Positions 33,706 to 42,838 of a stretch of DNA of 64,000 nucleotides are shown piece by piece. Location of the stretch: positions 1 through 64,000 of the forward strand of contig NZ_MACH01000020.1 in assembly GCF_001884065.1 (NCBI RefSeq). Direction: 5' to 3'. The DNA is from Bacillus proteolyticus. Its GTDB lineage: Bacteria > Bacillota > Bacilli > Bacillales > Bacillaceae_G. Each line of letters opens with the position of its first letter. The stretch's first letter is position 1. The notes under the pieces are model-generated. The model saw only the letters and a program-made list of their open reading frames with translations. It was not told the origin of the DNA and did not search any database. Position numbers and translations under genes: made by a program.

Positions 33706-33763
33706 ATAGGTACCTCCTTTAGTTTCTATTATAAGTATACGCTCGTCGTAAAAGAAATACAAA

Positions 33764-33799
33764 ATAAGGAAAGTAAACGGGTAAGTTTACTTTCCTTAT
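33764..33799 (-). terminator. Terminator after the MarR-MFS operon
   Basis: ATAAGGAAAGTAAAC pairs perfectly with GTTTACTTTCCTTAT (15 bp) and lies just past the MFS stop. Confidence 0.8.
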
Positions 33800-33804
33800 G
33801 AACG

Positions 33805-35004
33805 TTAAGCAGATATTTGTCCGTCTGTATGTTGCTTTTTGAATTTTTGTTTTCGTCCGTGTAATCCATAATAAAGTAGTAAAGTGAACGCAACGATAAT
33901 AGCTGCGATAAAATACATATTATGATAACTTGATTTGGCAGCGACTATACCTAAAATGAAAGAACCAAAGCCAATGCCGCTATCAAAGAACGAGTAGTAA
34001 GTAGCTGTCGCAGAACCACGTCGATGGTTTGGAGCGGCAGAAATCGCGATCGTTTGGAAACTTGGAATTAATGTTCCGTATCCTAAACCGATTAGCATAC
34101 CTGCGCCAAGGAACCAAAATGAAGTTTGCGCTTGGCTTAAAATAAACATTCCAATCGTGAAAATAATGATAGCTGGATAAATAAGTACATTTTCACCGAA
34201 ACGATCAAAGATTTTTCCTGTGAATGGACGAGAAATTACAACAACAAGTGCGTATAAAATAAAGAAATAACTAGCAACTTCGCTTAAACCGAGTTCTTTT
34301 GCATAAATAGGAATAAAGGATAAAATACCACTATAAGAAAAGGCTAAAACAAATCCTGTTAGGGCAATCGGAATAGAAGATGGTTCAATTAAGTCTTTCC
34401 ATTTCATTTTTTCTCGTGTTTGTTTACTTACTGGTTTTTCATGAGGAATATTCACTATTAATCCTAATAAAAATGCGAGTAATGAAAATACCGAACAAAC
34501 GATAAATAATGCAGTAAATGAAAAATGAGAAATAATTGTTAAACCTAAAAAAGGACCAATTACCATTGGTAGACTCATAAATACACCGTAATAAGCAAGT
34601 GCTTCACCGCGTCTATGAGCTGGTGCTACATCAGTTACAATTGTTCCAGTTGCTGTTGTTGCCATTCCGAATCCAATACCATGTAAGAAACGAAGGGCAA
34701 GTAATAAAAATAAACTTTGCGTACCGAAATACATAACAGTAGCGGCTAAAAATAGTGAAAGTGAAATGAATAATATTTTTTTTCTTCCTAAATCATCGAG
34801 CCATTTTCCTGTGAATGGTCTACATAAAACAGATGAAATAAGAAAAACAGTTGCAACTAAACCAATTTCCTCAGGTTTTCCTTTTAGGCCGTCTATAACG
34901 TAGACGGGCAGAGTAGTCATAAGCATGTAAAATGTTAAAAAGAGAAACAGACTACTAAAACAAGTTCCGAGGAAATCCTTCGTCCAAAGTTTTTCACTTT
35001 GCAT
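33805..35004 (-). CDS. MFS efflux transporter (12-TM, drug-efflux type)
   Basis: 399 residues with twelve predicted helices. The MFS loop 2-3 signature is 'GKWLDDLGRKKILF' and its internal repeat is 'GKIFDRFGENVLI'; 'PMVIGPFLGLTI' is a motif C variant typical of efflux antiporters. I start it at the ATG at 35004, 6 nt behind TTGGAGGG. It is the second gene of an operon with a MarR regulator 15 bp upstream, the usual arrangement for inducible drug export. Confidence 0.87.
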   Translation of the reverse strand: MQSEKLWTKDFLGTCFSSLFLFLTFYMLMTTLPVYVIDGLKGKPEEIGLVATVFLISSVLCRPFTGKWLDDLGRKKILFISLSLFLAATVMYFGTQSLFLLLALRFLHGIGFGMATTATGTIVTDVAPAHRRGEALAYYGVFMSLPMVIGPFLGLTIISHFSFTALFIVCSVFSLLAFLLGLIVNIPHEKPVSKQTREKMKWKDLIEPSSIPIALTGFVLAFSYSGILSFIPIYAKELGLSEVASYFFILYALVVVISRPFTGKIFDRFGENVLIYPAIIIFTIGMFILSQAQTSFWFLGAGMLIGLGYGTLIPSFQTIAISAAPNHRRGSATATYYSFFDSGIGFGSFILGIVAAKSSYHNMYFIAAIIVAFTLLLYYGLHGRKQKFKKQHTDGQISA

Positions 35005-35019
35005 CGTCATCCCTCCAAT

Positions 35020-35436
35020 TTAATCTAAATTTTTAATAATTTGTTGTAACACTTGAAAAGCTTGATGTAAGTCTTCTTCTTTAATACCTTCTAGCGTTTT
35101 TTCTTCAAAAGAATCAACTTCTTCTTGCCATACTGGTATCATTTCTAGTGCTGTTTCCGATAATGAAATGAGCTTCTCACGGCGATCTTTTCCTTCTGTA
35201 CGAATAATCCAGCCCATCGTTTCCATACGAGTTAATGTGCGAGTCATCGTTGGTGATTCCACATTTAAATACTGGCATAATTCTGTTTGGGTACAAGATC
35301 CACTTTGATTGATGCGGAAAATAACAGCCCACTGCGCACTAAATAATCCTGTTGGAGATACACGTTCATTAAATTTCTTCGTAAACTTACGAGAAGTTTG
35401 ACTGACAATGTGGAAAAAATGTTGTTTTTCGTCCAT
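35020..35436 (-). CDS. MarR-family transcriptional regulator
   Basis: 138 residues from the ATG at 35436; GAAAGGATCC precedes it. The winged helix is 'FSAQWAVIFRINQSGSCTQTELCQYLNVESPTMTRTLTRMETMGWIIRTEGKDRREKLISL'. MarR proteins are dimeric repressors released by phenolics, drugs or oxidation; only one Cys lies in the DNA-binding part. A near-perfect 18-bp palindrome 20 bp upstream of its start suggests autorepression together with the downstream MFS gene, and possibly control of the divergent hydrolase. Confidence 0.88.
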   Translation of the reverse strand: MDEKQHFFHIVSQTSRKFTKKFNERVSPTGLFSAQWAVIFRINQSGSCTQTELCQYLNVESPTMTRTLTRMETMGWIIRTEGKDRREKLISLSETALEMIPVWQEEVDSFEEKTLEGIKEEDLHQAFQVLQQIIKNLD

Positions 35437-35456
35437 GTATTTGGATCCTTTCAAAT

Positions 35457-35474
35457 TAGTTACCTAGCTAACTA
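35457..35474. promoter_or_regulatory. Candidate MarR operator
   Basis: TAGTTA-CCTAGC-TAACTA has perfect 6-bp arms and a palindromic CTAG centre. It lies between the divergent marR and hydrolase genes. Confidence 0.6.
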
Positions 35475-35625
35475 TATACTTTTTTATTATAATTGTCTAG
35501 TAATAGACATGTTGTATTATGTAAAAATTTCGTATAGTTTTTTTGTTGAGAACATACATTCTGCGTGGTATTCTTTAAGTAAGTAAAGAATTTTCTTTCT
35601 ATTAAAAAGAATGGGGGAAATTGTG

Positions 35626-36528
35626 ATGATTAAGCCTGCAACAATGGAGTTTGTTTCACTATCGAATGGAGAAACGATTGCGTATCAAGAAGTTGGAAGG
35701 CAAAATGAAGAAATGCTCGTACTCATTCATGGGAATATGACATCGTCACAACACTTTGATTTAGTTATTGAGAAACTACAAAAGCAATATCATATTTACG
35801 CAATTGATTTAAGAGGATTTGGACAATCGACGTATAATAAGCCGATAGATTCATTACAAGACTTCGCAGAAGATGTAAAACTATTTATCGATCAATTAAA
35901 GCTAGAGAAGTTTTCGTTAATGGGATGGTCAATGGGCGGTGGTGTTGCGATGGAGTTTACAGCGAGCTACCCAACTTTTGTAGAAAAACTAATATTAGTA
36001 GAATCGGTAGGGATGAAAGGGTACCCGATATTTAAAAAAGATATTAACGGGCAACCAATTGGATCGAGTTTATTAAAAACGAAAGAAGAAATTGCGCTAG
36101 ACCCAGTGCAAATTGCACCAGTACTAGATGCAATAAAAAATATGAATAAAGTATACTACCGTACAGTGTGGAATCTATTAATATATACACATAATCAACC
36201 TGAACCGGATCGTTATGAAAAGTATTTAGATGATATGTTAACACAGCGCAATTTCGTTGATGTGAATTATTCATTAGTTACATTTAATATTTCAGATGAA
36301 CATAATGGTGTTGTGCGAGGAAATGGACACATTCACCGTATCCAAGCTCCAACACTCGTCATACAAGGTGACCGCGATTATGTCGTACCACAAGTAGTTG
36401 GTGAGGAATTAGCGAAACATTTGCCAAATGCGGAGTTGAAGGTGTTAGAAGATTGCGGGCATTCACCGTTTATTGATTGTTTAGATGTATTTATACAGCA
36501 TGTAGAGGATTGGTTAGACAATAAATAA
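35626..36528 (+). CDS. Alpha/beta hydrolase
   Basis: 300 residues if started at the ATG at 35626 after GGGGGA. The oxyanion motif 'LIHGNMTSS', nucleophile elbow 'MGWSMGGGVAM', acid 'VIQGDRDYVVP' and His 'CGHSPF' are all present, so the fold is complete and active. It is divergent from marR, whose operator lies between the two. A hydrolase paired with a MarR/MFS unit may act on the same xenobiotic (inference); the substrate is unknown. Confidence 0.85.
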   Translation: MIKPATMEFVSLSNGETIAYQEVGRQNEEMLVLIHGNMTSSQHFDLVIEKLQKQYHIYAIDLRGFGQSTYNKPIDSLQDFAEDVKLFIDQLKLEKFSLMGWSMGGGVAMEFTASYPTFVEKLILVESVGMKGYPIFKKDINGQPIGSSLLKTKEEIALDPVQIAPVLDAIKNMNKVYYRTVWNLLIYTHNQPEPDRYEKYLDDMLTQRNFVDVNYSLVTFNISDEHNGVVRGNGHIHRIQAPTLVIQGDRDYVVPQVVGEELAKHLPNAELKVLEDCGHSPFIDCLDVFIQHVEDWLDNK

Positions 36529-36589
36529 TTCCCGAAATATTAAACCTTGCATATACTATAGCATTTGTATGTATAAGGGGAGAGAGTCA

Positions 36590-36814
36590 ATGCATAATCC
36601 ATTTTTAATATATCATTCTCCATATAATCATCAATATATAAAAATTATTATTGATCCGATGTATATGCAAGTTTCACCAGCAGTAGTTCCTTTACAAGTG
36701 CAGCAGCAACCAATAGTTCATTCACATCAATACTTATATGGTCCTTCATTTTATGAAAATCCATATTTTAAACATTTTCATTACCATGTGAAAGCGCAAG
36801 TTTGGGAAGGATAA
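36590..36814 (+). CDS. Small His/Tyr/Pro-rich protein
   Basis: 74 residues from the ATG at 36590 with GGGGAGAG upstream. The sequence is rich in His, Tyr, Pro and Gln ('MHNPFLIYHSPYNHQYIK', 'HSHQYLYGPSFYENPYF', 'KHFHYHVKAQVW'), which resembles Bacillus spore-coat proteins. A terminator follows directly. It stands alone. The spore-coat idea rests only on composition. Confidence 0.6.
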   Translation: MHNPFLIYHSPYNHQYIKIIIDPMYMQVSPAVVPLQVQQQPIVHSHQYLYGPSFYENPYFKHFHYHVKAQVWEG

Positions 36815-36848
36815 GAAGCTAAAAACTATATTTTTTAGCTTCTTTTTT
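36813..36848 (+). terminator. Terminator
   Basis: AAGAAGCTAAAAA pairs with TTTTTTAGCTTCTT and ends in T's, right after the His/Tyr-rich gene. Confidence 0.8.
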
Positions 36849-36926
36849 ATTGTGAATATTCGTACACGCATGTAAAGAAACCGTTTATAATGAAAAGTGG
36901 AAAGTGTGAGAAGGAGGGGGAAAAGG

Positions 36927-38123
36927 ATGTCAATGCGTTTTACTTTTTGGATTATGGCTGGAGTTGCTGCAATTTCCGGTTTATCACAAGGAATGTTACT
37001 ACCTACAATCGCCATGATTTTTGAACAAGAAGGAGTTAGTTCAACTATTAACGGTATTCATGCGACGGCATTATACATCGGGATATTATTTATTTCACCA
37101 TTTCTTGAAAAACCGATGCAAAGATTTGGAATGAAACCAATTATCGTAATTGGTGTTTTTCTCGTTATTATTTCATTACTCTTTTTTACACAAACATTTT
37201 CATTTTGGGTATGGTTTATTCTTAGATTTTTAGTTGGCGTTGGAGATCATATGCTTCATGTCGGAACACAAACGTGGATTACAACAACGACAGACCCTAG
37301 TAAAATAGGTAGGCAAGTATCGATATACGGCGTATTCTGCGGAATTGGTTTTGCAATTGGCCCTTATCTAGCAAGTACAGTTCAGTATGGTCTAGCAACG
37401 CCATTTATCATATCTACTATACTTTGCTTAATAGGCTGGATTTTACTTTTACCAACGAAAAATGCATTCCCAGCACAAGATGAAACGAAAACTGAAAGTG
37501 AATCATCCTTTTCTCGTTATAAACAAGTCGTGGGATTAGCTTGGATTGCACTTATTGGTCCACTTGCATATGGTGTGCTTGAAGCAATGCTAAATAGTAA
37601 TTTACCAGTATACGCCCTTCGCAAAGGGTGGTCTGTATCAGATGTTTCTTTCTTAATACCAGCATTCGCGATTGGGGGTATTATTACACAAATTCCGCTC
37701 GGTATATTGAGTGATAAATACGGAAGAGACCGTATTTTAACATGGACATTCAGCATAAGTACTGGCATTTTCCTACTTGCAGCAGTATTTAATCAATATT
37801 ACTGGATCGTCTTTGCCTGTATGCTTTTAGCCGGTATGGTCATTGGATCGTGCTTCTCATTAGGACTTGGATTCATGACAGATTTATTACCGAGACACTT
37901 ACTACCAGCAGGTAATATATTATCAGGAATCGCCTTTAGTATAGGGAGCATTATGGGCCCTGTATTAGGAGGCGTATTTATAGAGAAAATACAGTATACA
38001 AGCTTTTTTATTGCGGTTATGATTATAATGGGTATTCTCGCAATGTTATATATTATTTACATGAAGAATCAATTCGCATCAAGAAAAATAGAAAGTAGGT
38101 TAGGGCATGACAAAACAACCTAA
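36927..38123 (+). CDS. MFS transporter
   Basis: 398 residues, 12 helices. It starts '[21 protein letters not shown]' behind AGGAGGGGG. MFS signatures: '[16 protein letters not shown]' (loop 2-3), '[18 protein letters not shown]' (helix 4) and the repeat '[13 protein letters not shown]'. It is a YfkF/YfmO-like exporter by general appearance; the substrate is unknown. It overlaps the next small gene by 17 nt, so the two are co-translated. Confidence 0.85.
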   Translation: MSMRFTFWIMAGVAAISGLSQGMLLPTIAMIFEQEGVSSTINGIHATALYIGILFISPFLEKPMQRFGMKPIIVIGVFLVIISLLFFTQTFSFWVWFILRFLVGVGDHMLHVGTQTWITTTTDPSKIGRQVSIYGVFCGIGFAIGPYLASTVQYGLATPFIISTILCLIGWILLLPTKNAFPAQDETKTESESSFSRYKQVVGLAWIALIGPLAYGVLEAMLNSNLPVYALRKGWSVSDVSFLIPAFAIGGIITQIPLGILSDKYGRDRILTWTFSISTGIFLLAAVFNQYYWIVFACMLLAGMVIGSCFSLGLGFMTDLLPRHLLPAGNILSGIAFSIGSIMGPVLGGVFIEKIQYTSFFIAVMIIMGILAMLYIIYMKNQFASRKIESRLGHDKTT

Positions 38124-38307
38124 TAAAAAGAAATTTGAAGTTCTCGAAAATGAAACAATTACAGACTGTTTAGCACGTATGGAACAAGAAGGATATGCAC
38201 CATCTCGTCGCATGGAAGAGCCGATCTTTCATGAAGTGAAGAAAGGCGGGAAAACAGAAGTTGAACCGTGTGGTAGAAAAATTGTTTTTGAGGGGAAATT
38301 GAAGTAA
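38107..38307 (+). CDS. NETI-motif small protein
   Basis: 66 residues. The family-defining '[30 protein letters not shown]' is complete, followed by a basic tail ending '[11 protein letters not shown]'. NETI proteins are short Bacillaceae proteins of unknown role. It starts inside the end of the MFS gene and is followed by a terminator. Confidence 0.85.
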   Translation: MTKQPNKKKFEVLENETITDCLARMEQEGYAPSRRMEEPIFHEVKKGGKTEVEPCGRKIVFEGKLK

Positions 38308-38336
38308 TTTAATAACAGATTTTCTTTACGGTATAG

Positions 38337-38376
38337 AGCCATCCAGTTCATTTGAGTTGGATGGCTTGTTTTTTTA
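38337..38376 (+). terminator. Terminator after the MFS-NETI unit
   Basis: AGCCATCCA pairs with TGGATGGCT; T-run follows. From here to 39084 no intact gene is present; 38377-38550 shows a short hairpin (AGCCC/GGGCT) and nothing else recognisable. Confidence 0.8.
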
Positions 38377-38550
38377 TCCCACATTAACGGGCAGCCCGAT
38401 TGGTGAGGGCTGATTAAAGTTTCACTTTATTGATCAATGAAGAAATAGGGAGATTAGGAATTGAATAGAATGAACGGATATTTTTTAGGAAGAACGAAAA
38501 GAAATTAGTTGTACGGACATGGATTCTAGAGCTACTATAATAAATTAAAA

Positions 38551-38571
38551 ATAAAACTTTGCAACAGAGCC
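38551..38571. mobile_element. Possible IS6/IS240-family terminal repeat remnant
   Basis: The reverse complement begins GGCTCTGTTGCAAAGTTTTA, very close to the terminal repeat of IS6-family elements (GGxTCTGTTGCAAAGTTT). No transposase is left beside it. It sits exactly where a truncated membrane-protein frame begins. Confidence 0.5.
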
Positions 38572-38855
38572 TTTATTTATTGTTTTTGCTAAAACTTATG
38601 TACAATTCACAGTACGAAACAACAAATATAAAATGCTACTTCCTTTTTTATTTCTCCTAATCGGCTTCTTTATATTGGGTGGAGAAAAGATTGCTACTTT
38701 ATTCGTATATTGATAAAATAAGTTCTTGGGTCTTACTTGTTGTTATCAGAATAATGATTGTCGCTCAACTTAAAGAAATTAGTTACACAGATTTCGCGCT
38801 ATCTAAAGAGGGGACGGCAGCGATTCCCTCTTTTTGGAGCCACTCACAAACGTAA
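38572..38855 (+). pseudogene. Membrane-protein remnant, frameshifted
   Basis: Immediately after the IS-like end a frame reads 'LFIVFAKTYVQFTVRNNKYK', then 'MLLPFLFLLIGFFILGGEKI' and stops. A second frame continues 'DKISSWVLLVVIRIMIVAQL', then 'KEISYTDFALSKEGTAAIPS' and stops at 38855. Two hydrophobic helices are evident. It looks like the 3' part of an integral membrane protein cut by an IS event and then frameshifted. I cannot name the family. Confidence 0.45.
38805..38835 (+). terminator. Hairpin in the remnant region
   Basis: AAAGAGGGGA pairs with TTCCCTCTTT (one mismatch), followed by TT. A second hairpin, CAAGAGAGGAG/CTCCTCTCTTG, lies at 38858-38894. Both look like old terminators; no gene follows until 39085. 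Confidence 0.5.
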
Positions 38856-39084
38856 AGCAAGAGAGGAGGCTATATGAGCTATTCTCCTCTCTTGTTTAGA
38901 TTAACCAACTACTACAATTGGAACTGGTATTTCAAATTTAACATCCTGTTGGATAATGTTTTTCTAGCAATCTATTAATTCTGATGGAAACGATAGGTTG
39001 TTAGAAAGTGTAAAACCAAAATAAGCTGTTTAAAAGTTATTTGTTAGAATTGGTTATAAGTAATAAAACAGAAAAGAGGATTAC

Positions 39085-40320
39085 ATGTTACATAATTTAC
39101 AGAGAAATAAAAAGTTTTTTTTATTATGTCTTATTTTTTTAGTGATTTTAACCGCTTGTGATAAAACAGATGTTAAGACATCTAAAGCATCATTACCACC
39201 GGCTCAATCAAATACAGATAAATCATTAAAAGCACCGAATTGGGTAGATAAAAGTCCTATTCAAAAGGCTCCTAATTTTATTGAAGATAAAAAAGTAAAA
39301 TCGGTAGTGAATTTATTAGCAACGGGTGATAATTTATATCATGACGCAGTAATTAAAGATGGCAAACAAAAAGACGGTTCATATGATTATAACTATATTT
39401 ATGAAAATATCAAAAAAGCTGTTAAATCAAGTGATCTTGCTATAGTGAACCAGGAGACTCCAATTGCAGGAAATAATCTAAAAGTACAGGGATATCCTAC
39501 TTTCAATACACCTGAAGAAGTAGGTCAATCTTTAGTGGACACTGGATTCAATATAGTGACTCAAGCGACAAATCACGCTATGGATATGGGGATCAAAGGT
39601 GTTTTGAATACAAGAGAATACTGGAAGAAATATCCGGATGTTATCCCAGTAGGTATTAATGAGAGTCAAAACGAGCGTAATGAAATAAAAACGATTACCA
39701 AAAATGGTATTCGCTTTGCGTTACTTAATTATACATATGGTACGAATGGAATTAAAATTCCAGCTGATAAGTCTTGGGCATTAAATTTAATTGATAAAAA
39801 AGCGATACAAAATGATGTGGAAAAGGCAAAGAGTAGCTCTGATATGGTGATTGTTATGGTGCATTGGGGAGTAGAATATACCTCTACACCTTCAAAGCAA
39901 CAAAAAGAAGTTGCTCAATATTTAACAGATTTAGGTGTAGATGTAGTAATTGGAAATCATCCACACGTAATTCAACCAATTGAGTGGAAACAAAATAAAG
40001 ATGGACATCAAACACTAATCTATTATTCTCTTGGAAATCTTATTTCTGCTCAAGAAAAATTAGAAACATTGGTTGGCGGACTATCTTATATACAATTTGT
40101 GAAGTATGAAGATGAAACTTTTGGTATACGACAAGCGGCATTCGTACCGACAGTAACTGACTATGCTGATGGTAAGACACATTTTAAAATTCAATTTTTA
40201 AAAGATTATTCGGATGAAGATTCTAAAAATCATGGGATTAAAAAATTTGTTGGCCCCGTTTCTTTAGAAAATTTCAAGGATATTCCTAGAGATGTGTTGG
40301 GAAATTGGTATAAAGACTAA
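39085..40320 (+). CDS. CapA-like lipoprotein (poly-gamma-glutamate synthesis type)
   Basis: 411 residues. A lipoprotein signal with lipobox 'LTAC' (Cys about 25) is followed by a low-complexity linker. The PGA_cap metallophosphatase-like domain shows 'LLATGDNLYHD', 'AIVNQETPIAG', 'TQATNHAMDMGIKG', 'VMVHWGVEYTSTPSKQQKEVAQYLTDLGVDVVIGNHPHVIQP' and 'IYYSLGNLIS'. CapA/PgsA proteins take part in poly-gamma-glutamate capsule synthesis, but capB/capC are not nearby, so this is a stand-alone member. It is followed after 24 bp by a VanY-like lipoprotein; the pair may act on the cell wall. Confidence 0.88.
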   Translation: MLHNLQRNKKFFLLCLIFLVILTACDKTDVKTSKASLPPAQSNTDKSLKAPNWVDKSPIQKAPNFIEDKKVKSVVNLLATGDNLYHDAVIKDGKQKDGSYDYNYIYENIKKAVKSSDLAIVNQETPIAGNNLKVQGYPTFNTPEEVGQSLVDTGFNIVTQATNHAMDMGIKGVLNTREYWKKYPDVIPVGINESQNERNEIKTITKNGIRFALLNYTYGTNGIKIPADKSWALNLIDKKAIQNDVEKAKSSSDMVIVMVHWGVEYTSTPSKQQKEVAQYLTDLGVDVVIGNHPHVIQPIEWKQNKDGHQTLIYYSLGNLISAQEKLETLVGGLSYIQFVKYEDETFGIRQAAFVPTVTDYADGKTHFKIQFLKDYSDEDSKNHGIKKFVGPVSLENFKDIPRDVLGNWYKD

Positions 40321-40344
40321 TAAACAAAAAGGGAATGAGATACA

Positions 40345-41100
40345 ATTAAAAAATTTATAATTTTAGCATTGGTATTGACATTGGGATGGAGCCTTGCTGC
40401 TTGTAGTGGAAAACAAACATCTCAGGAAACTACTAATAATAACGATAAAAATAAAAATGAGATAAATGCGAATAAAAAAGATGTTTTACCTATCTCTGAT
40501 CTTAATGATTGGAGAATTATTCTTGTAAATAGAGAACATATGTTACCAAAGGAACTAGGGATTGAATTAACAAGTATCACCCAAAATGCTAAGCCCAATA
40601 TGAAAATAGATAGCAGAATTGCAACTTCCTATCAGGATATGGTAACAGCTGCAAAAAAAGATGGAATCAATCTTTATTTAAGATCAGGTTATCGAGCTAT
40701 AAAATTACAACAAACTTATTATGATGCGTCAGTTAAAAGTTATAAATCTCAAGGTTTGTCGGATAAAGAGGCTAGTGCTAAGGCATTGGAATATCTTCAG
40801 TATCCTGGTGCAAGTGAACATCATACTGGATTAGCGTTAGACATTATTTCAGTTGAATGGCAGAATACTGTAGAAGATTTAAATGCCAAATTTGAAACTA
40901 CCGATGCATTCAAATGGTTAGATAAGAATGCTGCAGAGTATGGGTTTATTCTCCGCTATCCGAAAGATAAAGAGAATATTACTGGCATTAAGTATGAGCC
41001 ATGGCACTATCGTTATGTAGGAAAAGAAGTTGCTATTTATCTAAAAGAAAAGGGATTAACTTTAGAAGAGTATTGCGAAAAAATTAAGTCCGACAAATAA
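40345..41100 (+). CDS. VanY-like D-Ala-D-Ala carboxypeptidase lipoprotein, probable ATT start
   Basis: The M15B peptidase motifs are complete: 'LYLRSGYRAIKLQQTYYD', 'SEHHTGLALDI' (SxHxxGxAxD, zinc His and Asp) and 'EPWHYRYVG' (catalytic Glu and zinc His). It trims stem-peptide D-Ala outside the cell. No ATG gives a proper signal peptide. Reading from ATT at 40345 gives (M)KKFIILALVLTLGWSLAAC, a textbook lipoprotein signal; an internal TTG at 40369 would delete the positive region. AAAGGGA lies upstream. So the start is an ATT, or an ATG that has mutated. It is in an operon with the CapA-like gene. Confidence 0.82.
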   Translation: MKKFIILALVLTLGWSLAACSGKQTSQETTNNNDKNKNEINANKKDVLPISDLNDWRIILVNREHMLPKELGIELTSITQNAKPNMKIDSRIATSYQDMVTAAKKDGINLYLRSGYRAIKLQQTYYDASVKSYKSQGLSDKEASAKALEYLQYPGASEHHTGLALDIISVEWQNTVEDLNAKFETTDAFKWLDKNAAEYGFILRYPKDKENITGIKYEPWHYRYVGKEVAIYLKEKGLTLEEYCEKIKSDK

Positions 41101-41122
41101 AAATACACTTTGATTCTATTAA

Positions 41123-41227
41123 AAAGCCAGTGGATCTGGAGGATGTGTTAATCTTTCTCCTAGTATTGCGAAAACTGTGTATGATAATGTAAGCACGTAT
41201 GAACCGATATATGTATCAAGAACTTAA
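41123..41227 (+). pseudogene. C-terminal fragment of an L,D-transpeptidase (YkuD/ErfK)
   Basis: The frame after a TAA reads KASGSGGCVNLSPSIAKTVY, then DNVSTYEPIYVSRT and stop. 'SGGCVNLS' is the catalytic Cys motif of L,D-transpeptidases and the tail is the usual C-terminus. Everything upstream is missing. A terminator 20 bp on would have served the intact gene. It sits right after two wall-related lipoproteins. Confidence 0.65.
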
Positions 41228-41246
41228 ATCTATAAAAGAAGCAGTG

Positions 41247-41280
41247 AAAAAGGATCTGATATTCGTATCAGATCCTTTTT
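41247..41280 (+). terminator. Terminator after the transpeptidase fragment
   Basis: AAAAAGGATCTGAT pairs perfectly with ATCAGATCCTTTTT over a 6-nt loop. Confidence 0.85.
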
Positions 41281-41663
41281 CATGCGTAACATAGAATACT
41301 TACAGTATCTGCTTAACTAGGCTTTAGAGACTGCCTGTTTTACAGGTGCTACAATATTGACCTTGCTATCTTTTTTGTTTTGGATGCTGGATTTTCTTAG
41401 CTTGATAGAAATGTAGAGGTAGACCAAATACTACGATTGGTAGTGTTTTTTATTTATTAGGATATTGAGAAATTTATTAAGGTGAAATAGTTGGTGTAGG
41501 GAAAAAATTTTAGGAGCTGAGTAGGGTGAAGAGATATTTTGTTAATAATAGATTGGTTGAATGAAATAGTAGATATTCTTGAGATTGACCAATTTTACTC
41601 TTGATCGCGTTCTTTGGGGAGTTTTTATAGCTTTGTATTATGTAAAATGGATAGGAACAAAAT
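41281..41663. other. Gap without a recognisable gene
   Basis: About 380 bp of AT-rich sequence with stops in all frames; nothing recognisable. Confidence 0.4.
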
Positions 41664-41704
41664 AAACCCCCTCAAGAATAAGGGTGTTCTTGAAGGGTTT
41701 TTTT
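41664..41704. terminator. Terminator downstream of the SLH gene
   Basis: AAACCC..TCAAGAA pairs with TTCTTGAAGGGTTT; T's follow on the + strand and A's precede, so it can act in both directions. Confidence 0.65.
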
Positions 41705-41737
41705 ATGCTGTATATATTTTATATTGCTTGTAACGTA

Positions 41738-42838
41738 TTAATGATGTTCAATTTTAGAAATTTCAGCGCGTTGAATATAACCATCAGAGAAGCTGAAATA
41801 AAGAGAATAGCTTCCTCGATTATATATAAAGCCTTCACTAGTCATATCCTCTCCGATTCCATCTGGTTCACCAAACCACTCTTTTAATTCGTTGATAGAG
41901 ATATCCATTTTCACCCATATATATCTAGCGTCCGAAGGGTACATATCAATATTATAATCTCCGTATACCGCTGTATTAGGTGCATCACATTCTGTACATG
42001 GTGCTTGCTTCCAAACATCAGGCGCTCCAAATTCTTTTTTTACCTCAGATATATCTTTACCTAGTGCATCTAATTTAAATGGACCAAACGTCCCATTCTG
42101 TAAAGCTGTTGTTAACATTTGTTTCAGTTCTTCTTTTGAATTGATGTTGAAATTATAAGATCTGTTCTTTGCTATTGCATTATAGAAAAATTGGGCATAC
42201 TGTTCACGCTTCACAAGCATGTTGCCATTAAAATTAGCTGCCTCGTCACCTTGTGCTATACGGTTACTACGCAGTGCATTGGCAGATTCGTAGGCCCAAT
42301 GATCTTTTGGTACATCTTTAAAGTTCTCTTGTCCTTTTGAATTTAATTGAAATGCTTTTTGTAACACTACTGCCATCTCATACCGAGTTAATACATCATC
42401 TGGACGAAATGTACCTGTTCCATCACCTTTCATAATTCCAGCTTGCGCAATGGCTTTAATATCCTTTTCAAACATATGATTTGTAATGTCACTAAACATA
42501 TTCGCCTGTTTATCGTCTGCTATTAAACCTAAATGTCGATTGACTAAAGAAGCTACCTGTCCTCTAGTAACATTGTCCCCAAAACCAAATTTCCCATTTC
42601 CATATCCCTTATAAATCCCTGCTGACGCTAAGTAATCGATAGCAACTTTTGACCAGTGGTCCTTTGGTACATCTGTAAATACAGTGTCATTATTGCTAAC
42701 TACCTTATAGCTATTTTCATTAAAGTTTGTTTTCGTAGTTGTTTCTGCATTTACTGTGCCTACCATCGTTGTAGTTGCTAGTGCTGCAGTTATTACTAAT
42801 CCGAAAAAATTTTTAACTTTACTTGTTTTAAAGCCCAT
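41738..42838 (-). CDS. S-layer-homology (SLH) surface protein with DUF4309-like domain
   Basis: 366 residues. The signal peptide ends near VNAET (about residue 31). Three SLH repeats follow (about 52-225): 'FTDVPKDHWSKVAIDYLASAGIYKGYGNGKFGFGDNVTRGQ', 'FSDITNHMFEKDIKAIAQAGIMKGDGTGTFRPDDVLTRYE' and 'FKDVPKDHWAYESANALRSN'. SLH repeats bind the pyruvylated secondary wall polymer. The C-terminal region ('LTTALQNGTFGPFKLDALGKDISEVKKEFGAPD') resembles DUF4309, of unknown role. It is monocistronic with an upstream GGGGGG-type ribosome site. Confidence 0.88.
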   Translation of the reverse strand: MGFKTSKVKNFFGLVITAALATTTMVGTVNAETTTKTNFNENSYKVVSNNDTVFTDVPKDHWSKVAIDYLASAGIYKGYGNGKFGFGDNVTRGQVASLVNRHLGLIADDKQANMFSDITNHMFEKDIKAIAQAGIMKGDGTGTFRPDDVLTRYEMAVVLQKAFQLNSKGQENFKDVPKDHWAYESANALRSNRIAQGDEAANFNGNMLVKREQYAQFFYNAIAKNRSYNFNINSKEELKQMLTTALQNGTFGPFKLDALGKDISEVKKEFGAPDVWKQAPCTECDAPNTAVYGDYNIDMYPSDARYIWVKMDISINELKEWFGEPDGIGEDMTSEGFIYNRGSYSLYFSFSDGYIQRAEISKIEHH

